From Flavimobilis massiliensis (GTDB lineage: Bacteria > Actinomycetota > Actinomycetes > Actinomycetales > Cellulomonadaceae), in contig NZ_LT964979.1 in NCBI RefSeq assembly GCF_900240335.1, forward strand, positions 1,302,001-1,366,000: DNA of 64,000 nucleotides. The letters are read 5' to 3'. Position 1 is the first letter of the stretch; every line of letters begins with the position of its first letter. Made by a program: the position numbers and the translations under genes. Positions 26,663 through 34,949 of this stretch are shown piece after piece. Below the pieces are notes generated by a model. That model had not been told where the DNA came from. It made no database searches and was given only the letters and a program-made list of their open reading frames with translations.

Positions 26663-29020
26663 TCAGTTCTCGACGGGTGCTGTACCGACCTGACGGACCG
26701 CGACGACGACGACACCGGCGACGAGCACACCCGTCCCGACGAGGTACGCCAGCAGCGGCACGACCGGCACGACACCGTCGAAGCCCAGCCTCGCGAGCCC
26801 CGCAAGGGTTGCGCCGACGGACAGCAACGTCCCGAGGACGGCGCCGGCCATGAGCGCCACGACGATCTCGCTCGCGAGGCTGGTCGCGACCCAGGTCCTG
26901 GGGACGCCAAGGGCACTGAGGCTCGACGCCTGCGATCGCAGGGACGCGACCCGCCCCCGTGCAGCGCCGACGAGGAGGGCTACCGCCAGCAGCGCGATCC
27001 CGGTGACGATCGCAGCCGCGGCGGGTTCCATGCTGTACGGGTCGTCAGGGCGATAGGTCCTCACGAGGTTCTGGTCGAGCCCCGCGTCGGAGAGCGCCTG
27101 AGGGATCCTCGCCTGGGCGTGGGCGTCGAGACCGGTGTAGACGATGCTTCCCTCTCCCGCCGAACCGCCGGCGGACGTCACCGCGCCCGTGAGCACGAAC
27201 CCCTCGTAGTCGCGCGCCCAGCGTTCGTCGACGTGCCGAGCAATGCTCGCAGCCAGTGGCACTGTGCTCCGGTCCTCGCGCACGAGGCGAGGACCACGGT
27301 CCGGCCCTCCCCAGAGCACCCCGCCAGCCTCAAGGACTGAGCGTGCGTCCGCGTCGACCTGGGTCGCGAGGAGGAGCTCGAGGTCTTCGACGGACTCGAG
27401 GACCGCGACGGGACCCAGCGCGTCGTCGGTCCCGGTCAGCACGCCCGAGTCGGCGTCGAAGGCGACGTGGACGACGATGCGTCGCCCGGCACCGACGTCG
27501 TTGCGGAGAACGTCGTCGACCATCGCGTCGACCCGCGCGTCGCCGGGGTAGTAGAGGACCTGCCCCTGCGAGGGTGCGGTCCGTGCTGCGGCGTTGTCGG
27601 CGTCGACCTGGGTGGCGACGAGCGTGAGCAGCGCGGTCGCAGGTGCGACCGCGACGAGCGAGGACGCCAGGACGATGGCCGCGGGGCCGCGCGTGCGTCG
27701 GACCCTCCGCAGCGCGAGACGTGCGGCGCTCGGCGCCGACCAGGGCCGCGAGACGAGGACGCGGACGATCTCCGGCGCGACGAGGCCGAGCGCCGCCGTC
27801 CCGAGGATCACCGCGAACAGGACCCCGACGAGGTCCATGGGGGTCAGAAGGACAAGCACGGCGAGTCCGGCGAGGATGATCGCACCGAGGTGGCGTGCCG
27901 TGGTGCGAGGCGGTTCCGTACGTGCCGGACGGGGGGCCCGACCCGCCCCACGGATGTCGACGAGCGCGACGAGCGCGACGAGCGCGACGACGACGCCCGC
28001 GGAGCGCATGGCCGGCTCGCCGGGCGCCACCAGGACAGGGACGTCGTGACCGAGGACCCGGGTCACGATCGGGCTCGCGATCACGCCGAGACCCGCACCG
28101 AGGACCGACGCGAGGACGACGGCTGCGGTGATGCCCACCGCGTCGGCCAGGTGGACCGCCGCGGCGGCAGGTCGCGGTCTCATGCCCTGCCCGACGAGCA
28201 GACCCACGCGCCGACGGCGTACCGGCGCGCGCAGACCGAGCACCAGGGCTGTGACGACCAGGAGCAGGACCGTCGCGGGATACCGGTAGACGAGAGGGCT
28301 GCCCGCCGTCACCGACGCCGTCTCGACGACGGTGTGCACCTGGGCCTCGCGCCCGTCGTCCTGGGAGGACGTCGACCGCGCGAGGGTCTCGGCCGTGAGG
28401 AGGTCGGAGTAGACGACCATCGTGGCAGTGAGCCTGGGGTATCGGGCGGCGACCTCTGGCCACCCGAAGGCGTCCCAGGTCCCGGGCGCCAGGAGCACGA
28501 CGTGACCGTCACGGACCCAGTGGTTCTCGACGATACCGACGATCTGCGCGCGTCGGGGGAGCATGCCGTCCGGCAGACTCTCTCCCAGCCCCAGCCCCAT
28601 CGCACGGGAGACTGCGATCTCACCCGGTTCCGTGGGGCTCCTGCCGTCCGTGACCCGCCAGCCGAGGTCGCCCGCGCCGCACCCGTGGAGCTCGAAGGCT
28701 GCGATCGTCTCAGTCGCACGTCCGGGCCGGGGCATGAGGGTCCCGAGCTCCACGCACGCCGCCGGATCGGAGGTACGAGCAGAGGCGAGCGTCGCTGCGA
28801 CGTCCTCTCCGGGGGTGTCGATGCTGACGGCGCCAAGCAGTGCTGCAGCCTCGCGACCGGCCGTCTCGGTCGTCAGCCGCCCCTCGAGCGGCATCGTGAT
28901 GCGTTCGACGACGGAGTGGAGCAGGACGATCACAGCGACGACGGCGACGACGGGGACGAGCCAGGCGAGGCCGCCCCGCGGGCGTGCCAGGCGGCGCGCG
29001 GTCCGGACGACGAGCCTCAT
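26663..29020 (-). CDS. FtsX-like ABC transporter permease
   Basis: A 785-residue MacB/FtsX-family permease: one N-terminal helix (LAWLVPVVAVVAVIVLLHSV), a ~200-residue extracytoplasmic domain with three Cys, then helices near residues 245-262, 290-325 and 330-350. A second half holds further helices (~375-425, ~455-480), a second external domain and a last trio (~650-675, 705-735, 750-775). Such permeases do not pump small solutes; they couple ATP hydrolysis to export or mechanical work on envelope substrates. Its ATG overlaps the stop of the ATPase gene (ATGA). The external domain is not a family I recognise. Confidence 0.85.
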   Translation of the reverse strand: MRLVVRTARRLARPRGGLAWLVPVVAVVAVIVLLHSVVERITMPLEGRLTTETAGREAAALLGAVSIDTPGEDVAATLASARTSDPAACVELGTLMPRPGRATETIAAFELHGCGAGDLGWRVTDGRSPTEPGEIAVSRAMGLGLGESLPDGMLPRRAQIVGIVENHWVRDGHVVLLAPGTWDAFGWPEVAARYPRLTATMVVYSDLLTAETLARSTSSQDDGREAQVHTVVETASVTAGSPLVYRYPATVLLLVVTALVLGLRAPVRRRRVGLLVGQGMRPRPAAAAVHLADAVGITAAVVLASVLGAGLGVIASPIVTRVLGHDVPVLVAPGEPAMRSAGVVVALVALVALVDIRGAGRAPRPARTEPPRTTARHLGAIILAGLAVLVLLTPMDLVGVLFAVILGTAALGLVAPEIVRVLVSRPWSAPSAARLALRRVRRTRGPAAIVLASSLVAVAPATALLTLVATQVDADNAAARTAPSQGQVLYYPGDARVDAMVDDVLRNDVGAGRRIVVHVAFDADSGVLTGTDDALGPVAVLESVEDLELLLATQVDADARSVLEAGGVLWGGPDRGPRLVREDRSTVPLAASIARHVDERWARDYEGFVLTGAVTSAGGSAGEGSIVYTGLDAHAQARIPQALSDAGLDQNLVRTYRPDDPYSMEPAAAAIVTGIALLAVALLVGAARGRVASLRSQASSLSALGVPRTWVATSLASEIVVALMAGAVLGTLLSVGATLAGLARLGFDGVVPVVPLLAYLVGTGVLVAGVVVVAVRQVGTAPVEN

Positions 29021-29772
29021 CCGTGAGCCTCGGCGAGCGCATCAGGTCCCACGGACCTGGACGGGGACTCCTCGTCGCGGACGACGACCCCGTCACGCAT
29101 CGTGACGATCCTGGTCGCCCAGTGCGCGACCTCGGGGTCGTGGGACGCCGCGACGACCGTCGTCCCGTCGGCCGCGAGCTCAGCCAGGAGCTGGTAGATC
29201 GATCGCGACGTCTCACTGTCCAGCGCGCCTGTCGCCTCGTCCGCAAGGATGAGCCGACGGCCACCGACGAGGGCCCGTGCGACACCCACCCGCTGGCGCT
29301 GTCCTCCGGAGAGCTCGTCCGGATAGCGTCGCCCGAGCCCGTCCAGCCCCACGGTGGCCAGCGCCGCGAGCGACGTGCGCTCGGCCTCGGCGACGCGACG
29401 TCCGGCAACCTCGAGCGGAAGCATGACGTTCTCCACCGCCGTGAGTTCCGGCAGGAGGCGATGCTCCTGGAACACGTAGCCCGTCGTAGCCAGGCGGTGG
29501 GCCGCCCGCTCCGCGTCGGTGAGGTCGTCGAGCACGACCCCGCAGACCTCGACGGAACCTGAGTCAGGACGGTCGAGACCAGCAAGAAGATTGAGGAGCG
29601 TCGACTTCCCGCATCCGCTGGGACCCATGAGGCAGACGAACTCACCCTCGTGGACGGACAGGGTGACCCCACCGACCGCGACGACCCGCTCCGCCTGGGA
29701 CGAGTAAATCTTGTCGACCCCAGTCGCTCGGACGACGACGTCGCGCGTCCGCGCGGCCACCCTGTCACCCAT
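29017..29772 (-). CDS. ABC transporter ATP-binding protein (LolD/MacB type)
   Basis: A 251-residue nucleotide-binding subunit: Walker A GPSGCGKST (~50-58), Q-loop VFQEHRLLPELTAVENV (~99-115), signature LSGGQRQRVGVARAL (~154-168), Walker B RLILADEATGALD (~173-185) and the switch His in AASHDPEVAH. The ADEATGALD sequence is typical of LolD/MacB-class ATPases paired with FtsX-like permeases. Its ATG lies inside the stop of the secreted-protein gene (TGATG), and its stop overlaps the permease ATG, so the three genes are one translationally coupled unit. Confidence 0.92.
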   Translation of the reverse strand: MGDRVAARTRDVVVRATGVDKIYSSQAERVVAVGGVTLSVHEGEFVCLMGPSGCGKSTLLNLLAGLDRPDSGSVEVCGVVLDDLTDAERAAHRLATTGYVFQEHRLLPELTAVENVMLPLEVAGRRVAEAERTSLAALATVGLDGLGRRYPDELSGGQRQRVGVARALVGGRRLILADEATGALDSETSRSIYQLLAELAADGTTVVAASHDPEVAHWATRIVTMRDGVVVRDEESPSRSVGPDALAEAHG

Positions 29773-30146
29773 CAGCAGGCGCCGTTGCCGGCCCAGGACG
29801 ACATCGTGTCGCTCTGGGTGAAGACGTTCATCTTGGCGTTCTCGCGCTTGGCGCTCATCGTGTAGCAGGTGCCCGTGCCGTTACGCCCCTTGTACCAGCG
29901 CCCGTTGTCCGACCGCCGGTTCTCCCAGGACGAGACCTGGTCCTCTGCGGAGGTCGAGAGGTTCGTGAGCGAGAAGCTCGTCCCGCGCCAGCCCAGACCG
30001 CCGTCGAAGTTCCAGTTCTTGTAGACGCAGATCCTGCCAGAGGCGCAGTAGTCGGGGTTGCCTGCTCCGGCGACCCCCGGCGTTGCAGCGACGACCAGAC
30101 CGATCATCGCGGCAGCCACCACAGATTTCAGACGTCGAGTGTTCAC
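29772..30146 (-). CDS. Small secreted cysteine-containing protein, peptidase-inhibitor I36-like
   Basis: 124 residues starting at a GTG with a GGGAAG ribosome site. A clear Sec signal peptide (Arg-Arg-Leu-Lys, then a hydrophobic core, cut near GVAGA-GN) leaves a mature protein of ~96 residues with four Cys (34, 40, 94, 124), enough for two disulfides. The CASGRICVYKNWNFDGG, SLTNLSTSAEDQVSSWENR and CYTMSAKRENA segments resemble I36 metalloprotease inhibitors (SMPI), which share the beta/gamma-crystallin fold with Streptomyces killer-toxin-like protein SKLP. Coupling to an ABC ATPase and FtsX permease is reminiscent of lactococcin-972-type bacteriocin loci. Inhibitor versus bacteriocin cannot be decided here. 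Confidence 0.75.
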   Translation of the reverse strand: MNTRRLKSVVAAAMIGLVVAATPGVAGAGNPDYCASGRICVYKNWNFDGGLGWRGTSFSLTNLSTSAEDQVSSWENRRSDNGRWYKGRNGTGTCYTMSAKRENAKMNVFTQSDTMSSWAGNGAC

Positions 30147-30184
30147 AATCACTTCCCTGCGTGTGCACCTGACCATCGACCCAC

Positions 30185-30212
30185 GACGGCCGACGGCCGA
30201 CGGCCGACGGCC
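30185..30212. repeat. 7-bp tandem repeat (4 copies) in the leader/promoter of the secreted-protein operon
   Basis: GACGGCC is repeated four times head to tail, 38 bp upstream of the GTG start of the secreted-protein gene. Copy-number change would alter promoter or leader spacing by 7 bp steps. Whether it overlaps the promoter is not known. Confidence 0.7.
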
Positions 30213-30221
30213 AAACCACAC

Positions 30222-30515
30222 CAGAGTGCAGGGACGTTGTCAAACATGCAGAACGCGCAGGAAGGCAGAAACACGTGTTCTCATAGAAGAGCGCTGCGAC
30301 CGACGGCCGTTTCTATCTCGACATTCAAGACTCGCTCCGGGCACGCAGCGCAAAGTTCTGCGACGAGGCCTGCAAGCCATGCCGTACCGCCCATCACACC
30401 CACCACCCGACATCTCGTCAACCAGCGGACGCTGCGCGTCGATGCAGTCCACTCGCGGTCCAGGTAGGCCTGGACCGCAGGCGACCCAGGGCGGCACACA
30501 TCGCACCGGACCGCG
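30222..30515. other. 294-bp region upstream of the secreted-protein operon; possible 72-codon minus-strand ORF
   Basis: No firm gene. On the minus strand a GTG-started frame (30499-30281) would give a 72-residue protein-like product with Cys-rich ends (VCRPGSPAVQAYLDREW, VGVMGGTAWLAGLVAELCAA). It has no ribosome site, and codon third positions are less GC-biased than in neighbouring genes. It could be a remnant. This region also probably holds the promoter of the secreted-protein operon. Confidence 0.3.
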
Positions 30516-31301
30516 TCATCCCCCCAGCTCGGCCTCGTCGCGCGCGACCGCGTCCTTCCACTCGCCCTTCGAGGCCCGCCAGCCCTCGTCGTCGACGCCG
30601 AGGCGCCAGTAGCCCGACGCCGAGAGGTCCTCGCGCGAGACGCCACGGTCGGCCCGCACGTGACGACGCAGTTCGCGCACGACCCCGGCCTCGCCGTGGA
30701 CGAACGCCTGCAGCCGGCCTGCGGGCAGATCCGCGTCGCGCACGGCGCGCACGAGCGCGCCGCCCCACGTCTCGCCACGCAGCACCCACGTGACATGCAC
30801 ACCCGGCTGCGCGGGGACCGGCTGGCGCTCGTCGGCCGAGGCGACCTCGACGAACACGTACGTCGGCAGGCCCGCTGGCGCGGCCTCGAGCGTCCGCAGG
30901 ATCGCAGGCAACGCGGACTCGTCACCGACGAGCAGGAGAGCGTCGCACGTCGGGTCGGGCACGAAGTCCCCGCCCTGGCCGCGCAGGGTGACCTGCGCGC
31001 CGACCTCGACGGTCGCGGCCCACGGGCCGGCGACCCCGGCGTCACCGTGAACGACGAGGTCGATCGTCATCTCCCGGGCGGCCGCGTCCCAGGCCCGCAC
31101 CGTGTACGACCGCATGACGGGTCCGTCCGGCCCGGGCAGGACGAGCTTGACGTACTCGTCCGTCCACGGCAGGTCCGCGATCTCGTCGAGGCCCCGGCCG
31201 CCGAGGACGACCCGGACCATGTGCGGGGTCAGCCGTTCGACGCGCACGACCTCACCGGTGTGCTGGCCCGGGACCCGTGTCGGGGCGTCAGGACGTGGCA
31301 C
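30516..31301 (-). CDS. Siderophore-interacting protein (FAD/NAD(P)H ferric-siderophore reductase)
   Basis: A 261-residue SIP-family flavoprotein that reduces ferric siderophores in the cytoplasm to release iron. The FAD domain holds RSYTVRAWD (~67-75) and the flavin-contacting GPWAA segment. The NAD(P)H domain begins LLLVGDESALPAILRTLE (~126-143), followed by FVHGEAGVVRELRRH and the family's C-terminal SGYWRLGVDDEGWRASKGEW. It starts with GTG immediately after the deoC stop (TGAGTG), so it is read with deoC and add although its role is unrelated. No iron-box operator is evident. Confidence 0.9.
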   Translation of the reverse strand: MPRPDAPTRVPGQHTGEVVRVERLTPHMVRVVLGGRGLDEIADLPWTDEYVKLVLPGPDGPVMRSYTVRAWDAAAREMTIDLVVHGDAGVAGPWAATVEVGAQVTLRGQGGDFVPDPTCDALLLVGDESALPAILRTLEAAPAGLPTYVFVEVASADERQPVPAQPGVHVTWVLRGETWGGALVRAVRDADLPAGRLQAFVHGEAGVVRELRRHVRADRGVSREDLSASGYWRLGVDDEGWRASKGEWKDAVARDEAELGG

Positions 31302-32000
31302 TCAGTAGCCCCCGCCGTCGCCCGCGACGTGCTCGGCCGCGGTCGCGCCCGCAGCGACACCGTCGAGAACGGCCGCAGTGCCCGAGAGCCCGAGGCGCGT
31401 CGCGCCGGCCTCGATCATCGCGAGGGCGGCAGCGCCGTCACGGATCGCGCCCGACGCCTTGACGCCGAGGCGTCCGCCGACGGTCTCGGCCATGAGCCGC
31501 ACCGCGTGGACGCTCGCTCCGCCGGTCGGGTGGAAGCCCGTCGACGTCTTGACGAAGTCAGCGCCCGCAGCCTCGGCGGCGCGGCACGTTCCGACGATCT
31601 GCTCGTCGTTCAGCGCCGCGGACTCGATGATGACCTTGAGGATCTTGTCGGCGGGCACGGAGGCGCGCACGGCGGCGATGTCGGCCTGCACGGCCGTGAA
31701 GTCGCCCGTGCGGGCGGTGCCGACGTCGATGACCATGTCGATCTCGTCGGCGCCGTCCGCGATCGCGCGGGCGGCCTCGGCTGCCTTGATCTCGGACTTC
31801 ACCTTGCCGGACGGGAACCCCACGACCGTCGCAACCTTGAGGCCCTTGGCGTCGATCGGCAGCATCGACGGAGAGACGCACACCGAGAAGACCCCGAGGC
31901 GGACCCCCTCGTCGACGAGCGCGGCCACGTCGGCCTGGGTGGACTCAGGCTTGAGCAGGGTGTGGTCGACGATCGCGGCGACCTCGGCAGCAGAAGTCAC
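31302..32000 (-). CDS. deoC: Deoxyribose-phosphate aldolase
   Basis: A 232-residue class I aldolase splitting 2-deoxyribose-5-phosphate into acetaldehyde and glyceraldehyde-3-phosphate, the last step of deoxynucleoside catabolism. It has DHTLLKPE (~11-18), VVGFPSGKVKSEIK, IDMVIDVG, the Schiff-base lysine in FVKTSTGFHPTGGA (~145-158) and the second lysine in GVKASGAIRDG. Its GTG overlaps the add stop (GTGA), and a perfect AAGGAGGAG sits 9 nt upstream. It pairs functionally with thymidine phosphorylase, cytidine deaminase and the phosphosugar mutase in this window. Confidence 0.95.
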   Translation of the reverse strand: MTSAAEVAAIVDHTLLKPESTQADVAALVDEGVRLGVFSVCVSPSMLPIDAKGLKVATVVGFPSGKVKSEIKAAEAARAIADGADEIDMVIDVGTARTGDFTAVQADIAAVRASVPADKILKVIIESAALNDEQIVGTCRAAEAAGADFVKTSTGFHPTGGASVHAVRLMAETVGGRLGVKASGAIRDGAAALAMIEAGATRLGLSGTAAVLDGVAAGATAAEHVAGDGGGY

Positions 32001-33124
32001 TTGGAACGCTCCTCCTTGACAACCGCGGTGCGCGGCAGGATCAGCTGCGACACGAGCTCCTGGCGCTCGTCGAACGGGATGAACGCGTTCCACGCGGCCG
32101 TGAGGGTCACGGCGAGCAGGTCGTCGAGCGTCCAGTCCGCGTCGGTGACGAGGCGGTGCATCTCCGTCGTCATCGACGTGCGCGACATGAGCCGGTTGTC
32201 GGTGTTCACCGTGACGGCGAAGCCGAGGTTCTTGAGCAGGGTGATCTGGTGGTCCCGCACCGAAGGGGCGGTGCCCGTCTGAACGTTCGAGAGCGGGCAC
32301 AGCTCGAGGGCGATGCGGCGGTCCCGCACCCATGTGGCGACCGGGCCGAGCTCGAGCTCGGAGAGGTCTGCCTTGCCGCGACGACGCATGGCTTCCTCGA
32401 CGCCGGTGATGTCCTCGACGAGGCGTGCGCCGTGGCCGATGCGTGCGGCGTAGCCGTCGGTGAGGGCGGAGCGCACGGAGTCGACGCCGTCGGCCTCGCC
32501 CGCGTGGATCGTCGTCGGGAAGAGGCCGTCGTGGAGGAGGTCGAACGCGGCCGCGTGCTGCGAGGGCGGGAACCCGAGCTCGGCACCTGCGATGTCGAAC
32601 CCAACAACCCGGTGCTGCCCGCGGTTGGCGAGCGTGAGCTCGGCGATCTCGACCGAGCGGTCCGCGTGGCGCATCGCGGTGACGAGCTGGCGGGCGACGA
32701 TGCGGCCCCCGACTGACTCGACGGCGGCCTCGCCCGCGGCGAGGCCGCGACCGACGGCCTCGACGGCCTCCTGGAGCGTGAGCCCCGCGCGGAGGTGCTG
32801 CTCGGGCGCCCAGCGCTGCTCGGTGTAGACGACGCCGTCGGCGGCGAGGTCGATGACGGCCTCGCGCGCAACGCGCTCGAGCGCGTCGGCGGTCTGGAGG
32901 ACCGCGATCGTGTGGTCGAACGTCTCGAGGTAGCGGACGAGCGACCCGGAGTCCGCGGCGGCCTCGAACCAGTCGGCGAGAGCCTCGGGGGTGCTCGCGG
33001 GCATCGTGTAGCCGATGCCCTCGGCGAGCTCGAGAAGGGTCTGGGGCCGCAGGCCGCCGTCGAGGTGGTCGTGGAGGACGACCTTCGGCAGGACGCGGAT
33101 CTGGTCGAGGGACGGCGCAGTCAT
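31997..33124 (-). CDS. add: Adenosine deaminase
   Basis: A 375-residue zinc amidohydrolase converting (deoxy)adenosine to (deoxy)inosine. Zinc ligands are seen in VLHDHLDGGLRP (~17-28), TTIHAGEADG (~202-211; His and catalytic Glu nearby) and NTDNRLMS (~290-297; Asp pair), with RIGHGARLVED (~228-238) carrying the catalytic His and ELCPLSNVQTG after it. The ATG at codon 14 of the longest frame puts the DHLDG motif at its usual place. Products feed purine nucleoside phosphorylase, deoC and the mutase. The order add-deoA-cdd is kept from M. tuberculosis but with inserted genes. Confidence 0.94.
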   Translation of the reverse strand: MTAPSLDQIRVLPKVVLHDHLDGGLRPQTLLELAEGIGYTMPASTPEALADWFEAAADSGSLVRYLETFDHTIAVLQTADALERVAREAVIDLAADGVVYTEQRWAPEQHLRAGLTLQEAVEAVGRGLAAGEAAVESVGGRIVARQLVTAMRHADRSVEIAELTLANRGQHRVVGFDIAGAELGFPPSQHAAAFDLLHDGLFPTTIHAGEADGVDSVRSALTDGYAARIGHGARLVEDITGVEEAMRRRGKADLSELELGPVATWVRDRRIALELCPLSNVQTGTAPSVRDHQITLLKNLGFAVTVNTDNRLMSRTSMTTEMHRLVTDADWTLDDLLAVTLTAAWNAFIPFDERQELVSQLILPRTAVVKEERSK

Positions 33125-33270
33125 GGTCCAAGGATAGGCGTCGCGAGGCAGCCTCGGACCCACGGCGCACCGGTGAGGTCGCGCGTCACAGTGGCTGCGG
33201 ACGGCATGGTGCGAACGCGCCGCTGCCGGCGGCCCGCGGGGGCGGCGCGCCGACAGCGGCCTCGGAGGTG

Positions 33271-33510
33271 TCAGTCGCCCGGGACGTCTGCCGTCCCGTC
33301 AGGGCCGTCGTCGAGGACGACCTCGACAGCCTGGTCGGCGACGTCGCCCTCGCTCGCGCTGCCCTCGGTGTCAGGGCGGGCGATCGTCGGGCTGTACTCC
33401 TCGGGGTCAGCGGGCGGTGGGACCGGGTCCTGAAGAAGGTCGACGGGCTCGCCGGGCGACGGTGGCTCGAGGCCTGCGTCGTCCCAACCTGCGGTCGGAT
33501 CGGTGCTCAT
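33271..33510 (-). CDS. Small acidic hypothetical protein
   Basis: 79 residues, strongly acidic (about 20 Asp/Glu against 2 Arg and no Lys), rich in Pro and Gly and probably disordered. It reads MSTDPTAGWDDAGLEPPSPG at the start and ends with a run of Val-Leu-Asp-Asp residues. There is no Cys, signal or membrane segment. The ATG is preceded by GGAAGGAG at ideal spacing, which is the best argument that it is translated. It is monocistronic in the gap between add and the C39-like gene. Function unknown. Confidence 0.6.
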   Translation of the reverse strand: MSTDPTAGWDDAGLEPPSPGEPVDLLQDPVPPPADPEEYSPTIARPDTEGSASEGDVADQAVEVVLDDGPDGTADVPGD

Positions 33511-33606
33511 GGGAGAACTCCTTCCTGCCGGGGACGGTTCTCCATTGTGCGCCGTGCGCGCCGCTCCCGCACCTCCCCAGCGCCCGAACCCGGTGCCCCG
33601 CTCCTG

Positions 33607-34608
33607 TCAGCGGGGCAGGAGGATCCAGTGCGGGCGGCTCCAGCGGCCCCACGCATCGCGACGCTCGGGGACGGCCCACGTGCCGGTGTCGACGGTGAGC
33701 ACCTGCCCGCGCGAGGGCTCGTAGACGCGCCACGACGTCCCCTCGACGTCGACGAGCAGGACGACGTGCCGCGGCACGGCGGTCGACCAGCCCGTGCGGC
33801 TCGCACCGCCCGTGAAGAGCGGAAGGGGCGTCCCGGCGCGCAGGCTCGCCTCGATGTGCGCGGCGAGAGCGTCGGTCCGGAGGCGGTCGCCGACGTTGAC
33901 GACGACGTGCCGGTAGCGCACGTCGGCGCAGCGGGCCTCGCGCGCGAGACCCCACGGCGGCGTCCCGAACCTGCGCGGCCACGGCAGCAAGCCGAGCACG
34001 GCCCTGCGGGACGTCGCGCGGAGGAGGTGGCGCTGGAGCTCGTCGAACCCAGCCGCGGCGGCGGTGAGTGCCGGGGCGTGCGCCGGGCTGCGGACGCCTG
34101 CGGGCGCGGTGCCCGTCCCGAGCACAGTGCCCGTCTCGAGCGCGACGGCGACGACGGGGTCGCCTGCGGCGAGGAGCATCGCGCCGACGGCCGCGCCGCA
34201 CGTCGTGCCGTCGACCTGGACGGCGGGCCGGCCGCGCCACGTCGGGGCGTCGGAGGCGAGCGGTGCCGCGACGCGGAGCCGGGCCTCAGGTCCGAGCGCC
34301 GCCCACGCGTCGCGCAGGAGCGTGACCGTCGCAGGCGCGTGCCCTGCACGCAGGGCACGCGCGCACGCGTCGTCGAGGAGCTCGTCGCCCCCTGGACTGC
34401 GCGCGTCGCGCGCCTGGGCCGGAGGCGGGTCACCGGCCCGCGCCGCGGCCAGCGCGCGCGGGTCGCACGTCGCCCGGGCACGTCCGGCGTCGGGCGGCGG
34501 TCCTGGCCGGGCCCAGATCCCGAGCGCTGCGAGCACGCGCACGAGCGTGAGCCCGCCGAGCGGGTCGCGCTCCTCCCCCGGCGGCCGCGTCCGGGGCGAC
34601 GGCGTCAT
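33607..34608 (-). CDS. C39-like cysteine peptidase domain protein
   Basis: A 333-residue protein with an Ala/Arg/Pro-rich N-terminus and a papain-like C-terminal half. DGTTCGAAVGAMLLAAGDP (133-151) supplies the candidate nucleophile Cys137 in the TTCGA context of C39-like peptidases. PRHVVLLVDV (279-288) supplies His281, and WRVYEPSRGQVLTVD (293-307) matches the strand where the third residue is normally Asp in Y-D-P; here it is Glu297. There is no transport or ABC domain, so it is not a bacteriocin exporter. It is translationally coupled behind two DUF202 genes. Protease activity is inference. Confidence 0.6.
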   Translation of the reverse strand: MTPSPRTRPPGEERDPLGGLTLVRVLAALGIWARPGPPPDAGRARATCDPRALAAARAGDPPPAQARDARSPGGDELLDDACARALRAGHAPATVTLLRDAWAALGPEARLRVAAPLASDAPTWRGRPAVQVDGTTCGAAVGAMLLAAGDPVVAVALETGTVLGTGTAPAGVRSPAHAPALTAAAAGFDELQRHLLRATSRRAVLGLLPWPRRFGTPPWGLAREARCADVRYRHVVVNVGDRLRTDALAAHIEASLRAGTPLPLFTGGASRTGWSTAVPRHVVLLVDVEGTSWRVYEPSRGQVLTVDTGTWAVPERRDAWGRWSRPHWILLPR

Positions 34609-34949
34609 GCGAGCGCTCCGACGACCGCGAGGGCGAGCCCGACGACGGCGAGCGCGCCGACGAGGAGCGCGGCCCGCACGAGCAGCGGCCAGCCCTCGCG
34701 GACGAGCGCGCCCGCGAGCCCGCCATCGGCGAGCGTGCGTCCCCGGCCGGGTCGCAGGACACCCGGCCAGACGGCGCACACCGCGACAACGAGCGCCACG
34801 GACGCGAGCCACCAGTGGCCGGCGTGAAGAGCGGTCGTGCCGCCGACGACCGCGCCGAGCGTCACGCCGAGGACGGTGCGCTGCCAGGCGAGGCTCGACC
34901 GTTCCGCGGGCAGGCCCGCGTCGCGCGCGAGCGGGACGTCGGCGTTCAC
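34605..34949 (-). CDS. DUF202 family membrane protein
   Basis: A 114-residue membrane protein with the DUF202 signature ERSSLAWQRTVLGVTLGAVV (16-35; the conserved E-R-x-x-L-A-W-x-R-T), then hydrophobic helices near 25-45, 47-65 and 88-112. Its GTG overlaps the stop of the preceding DUF202 gene, and its own stop overlaps the ATG of the C39-like gene, giving a three-gene coupled unit. DUF202 proteins have no settled biochemical role. Confidence 0.85.
   Translation of the reverse strand: MNADVPLARDAGLPAERSSLAWQRTVLGVTLGAVVGGTTALHAGHWWLASVALVVAVCAVWPGVLRPGRGRTLADGGLAGALVREGWPLLVRAALLVGALAVVGLALAVVGALA

Noticed and set aside
33607..34608. Bacteriocin-processing ABC exporter
   Set aside because: Only a C39-like peptidase domain is present; no ABC ATPase or transmembrane domain follows in the protein.
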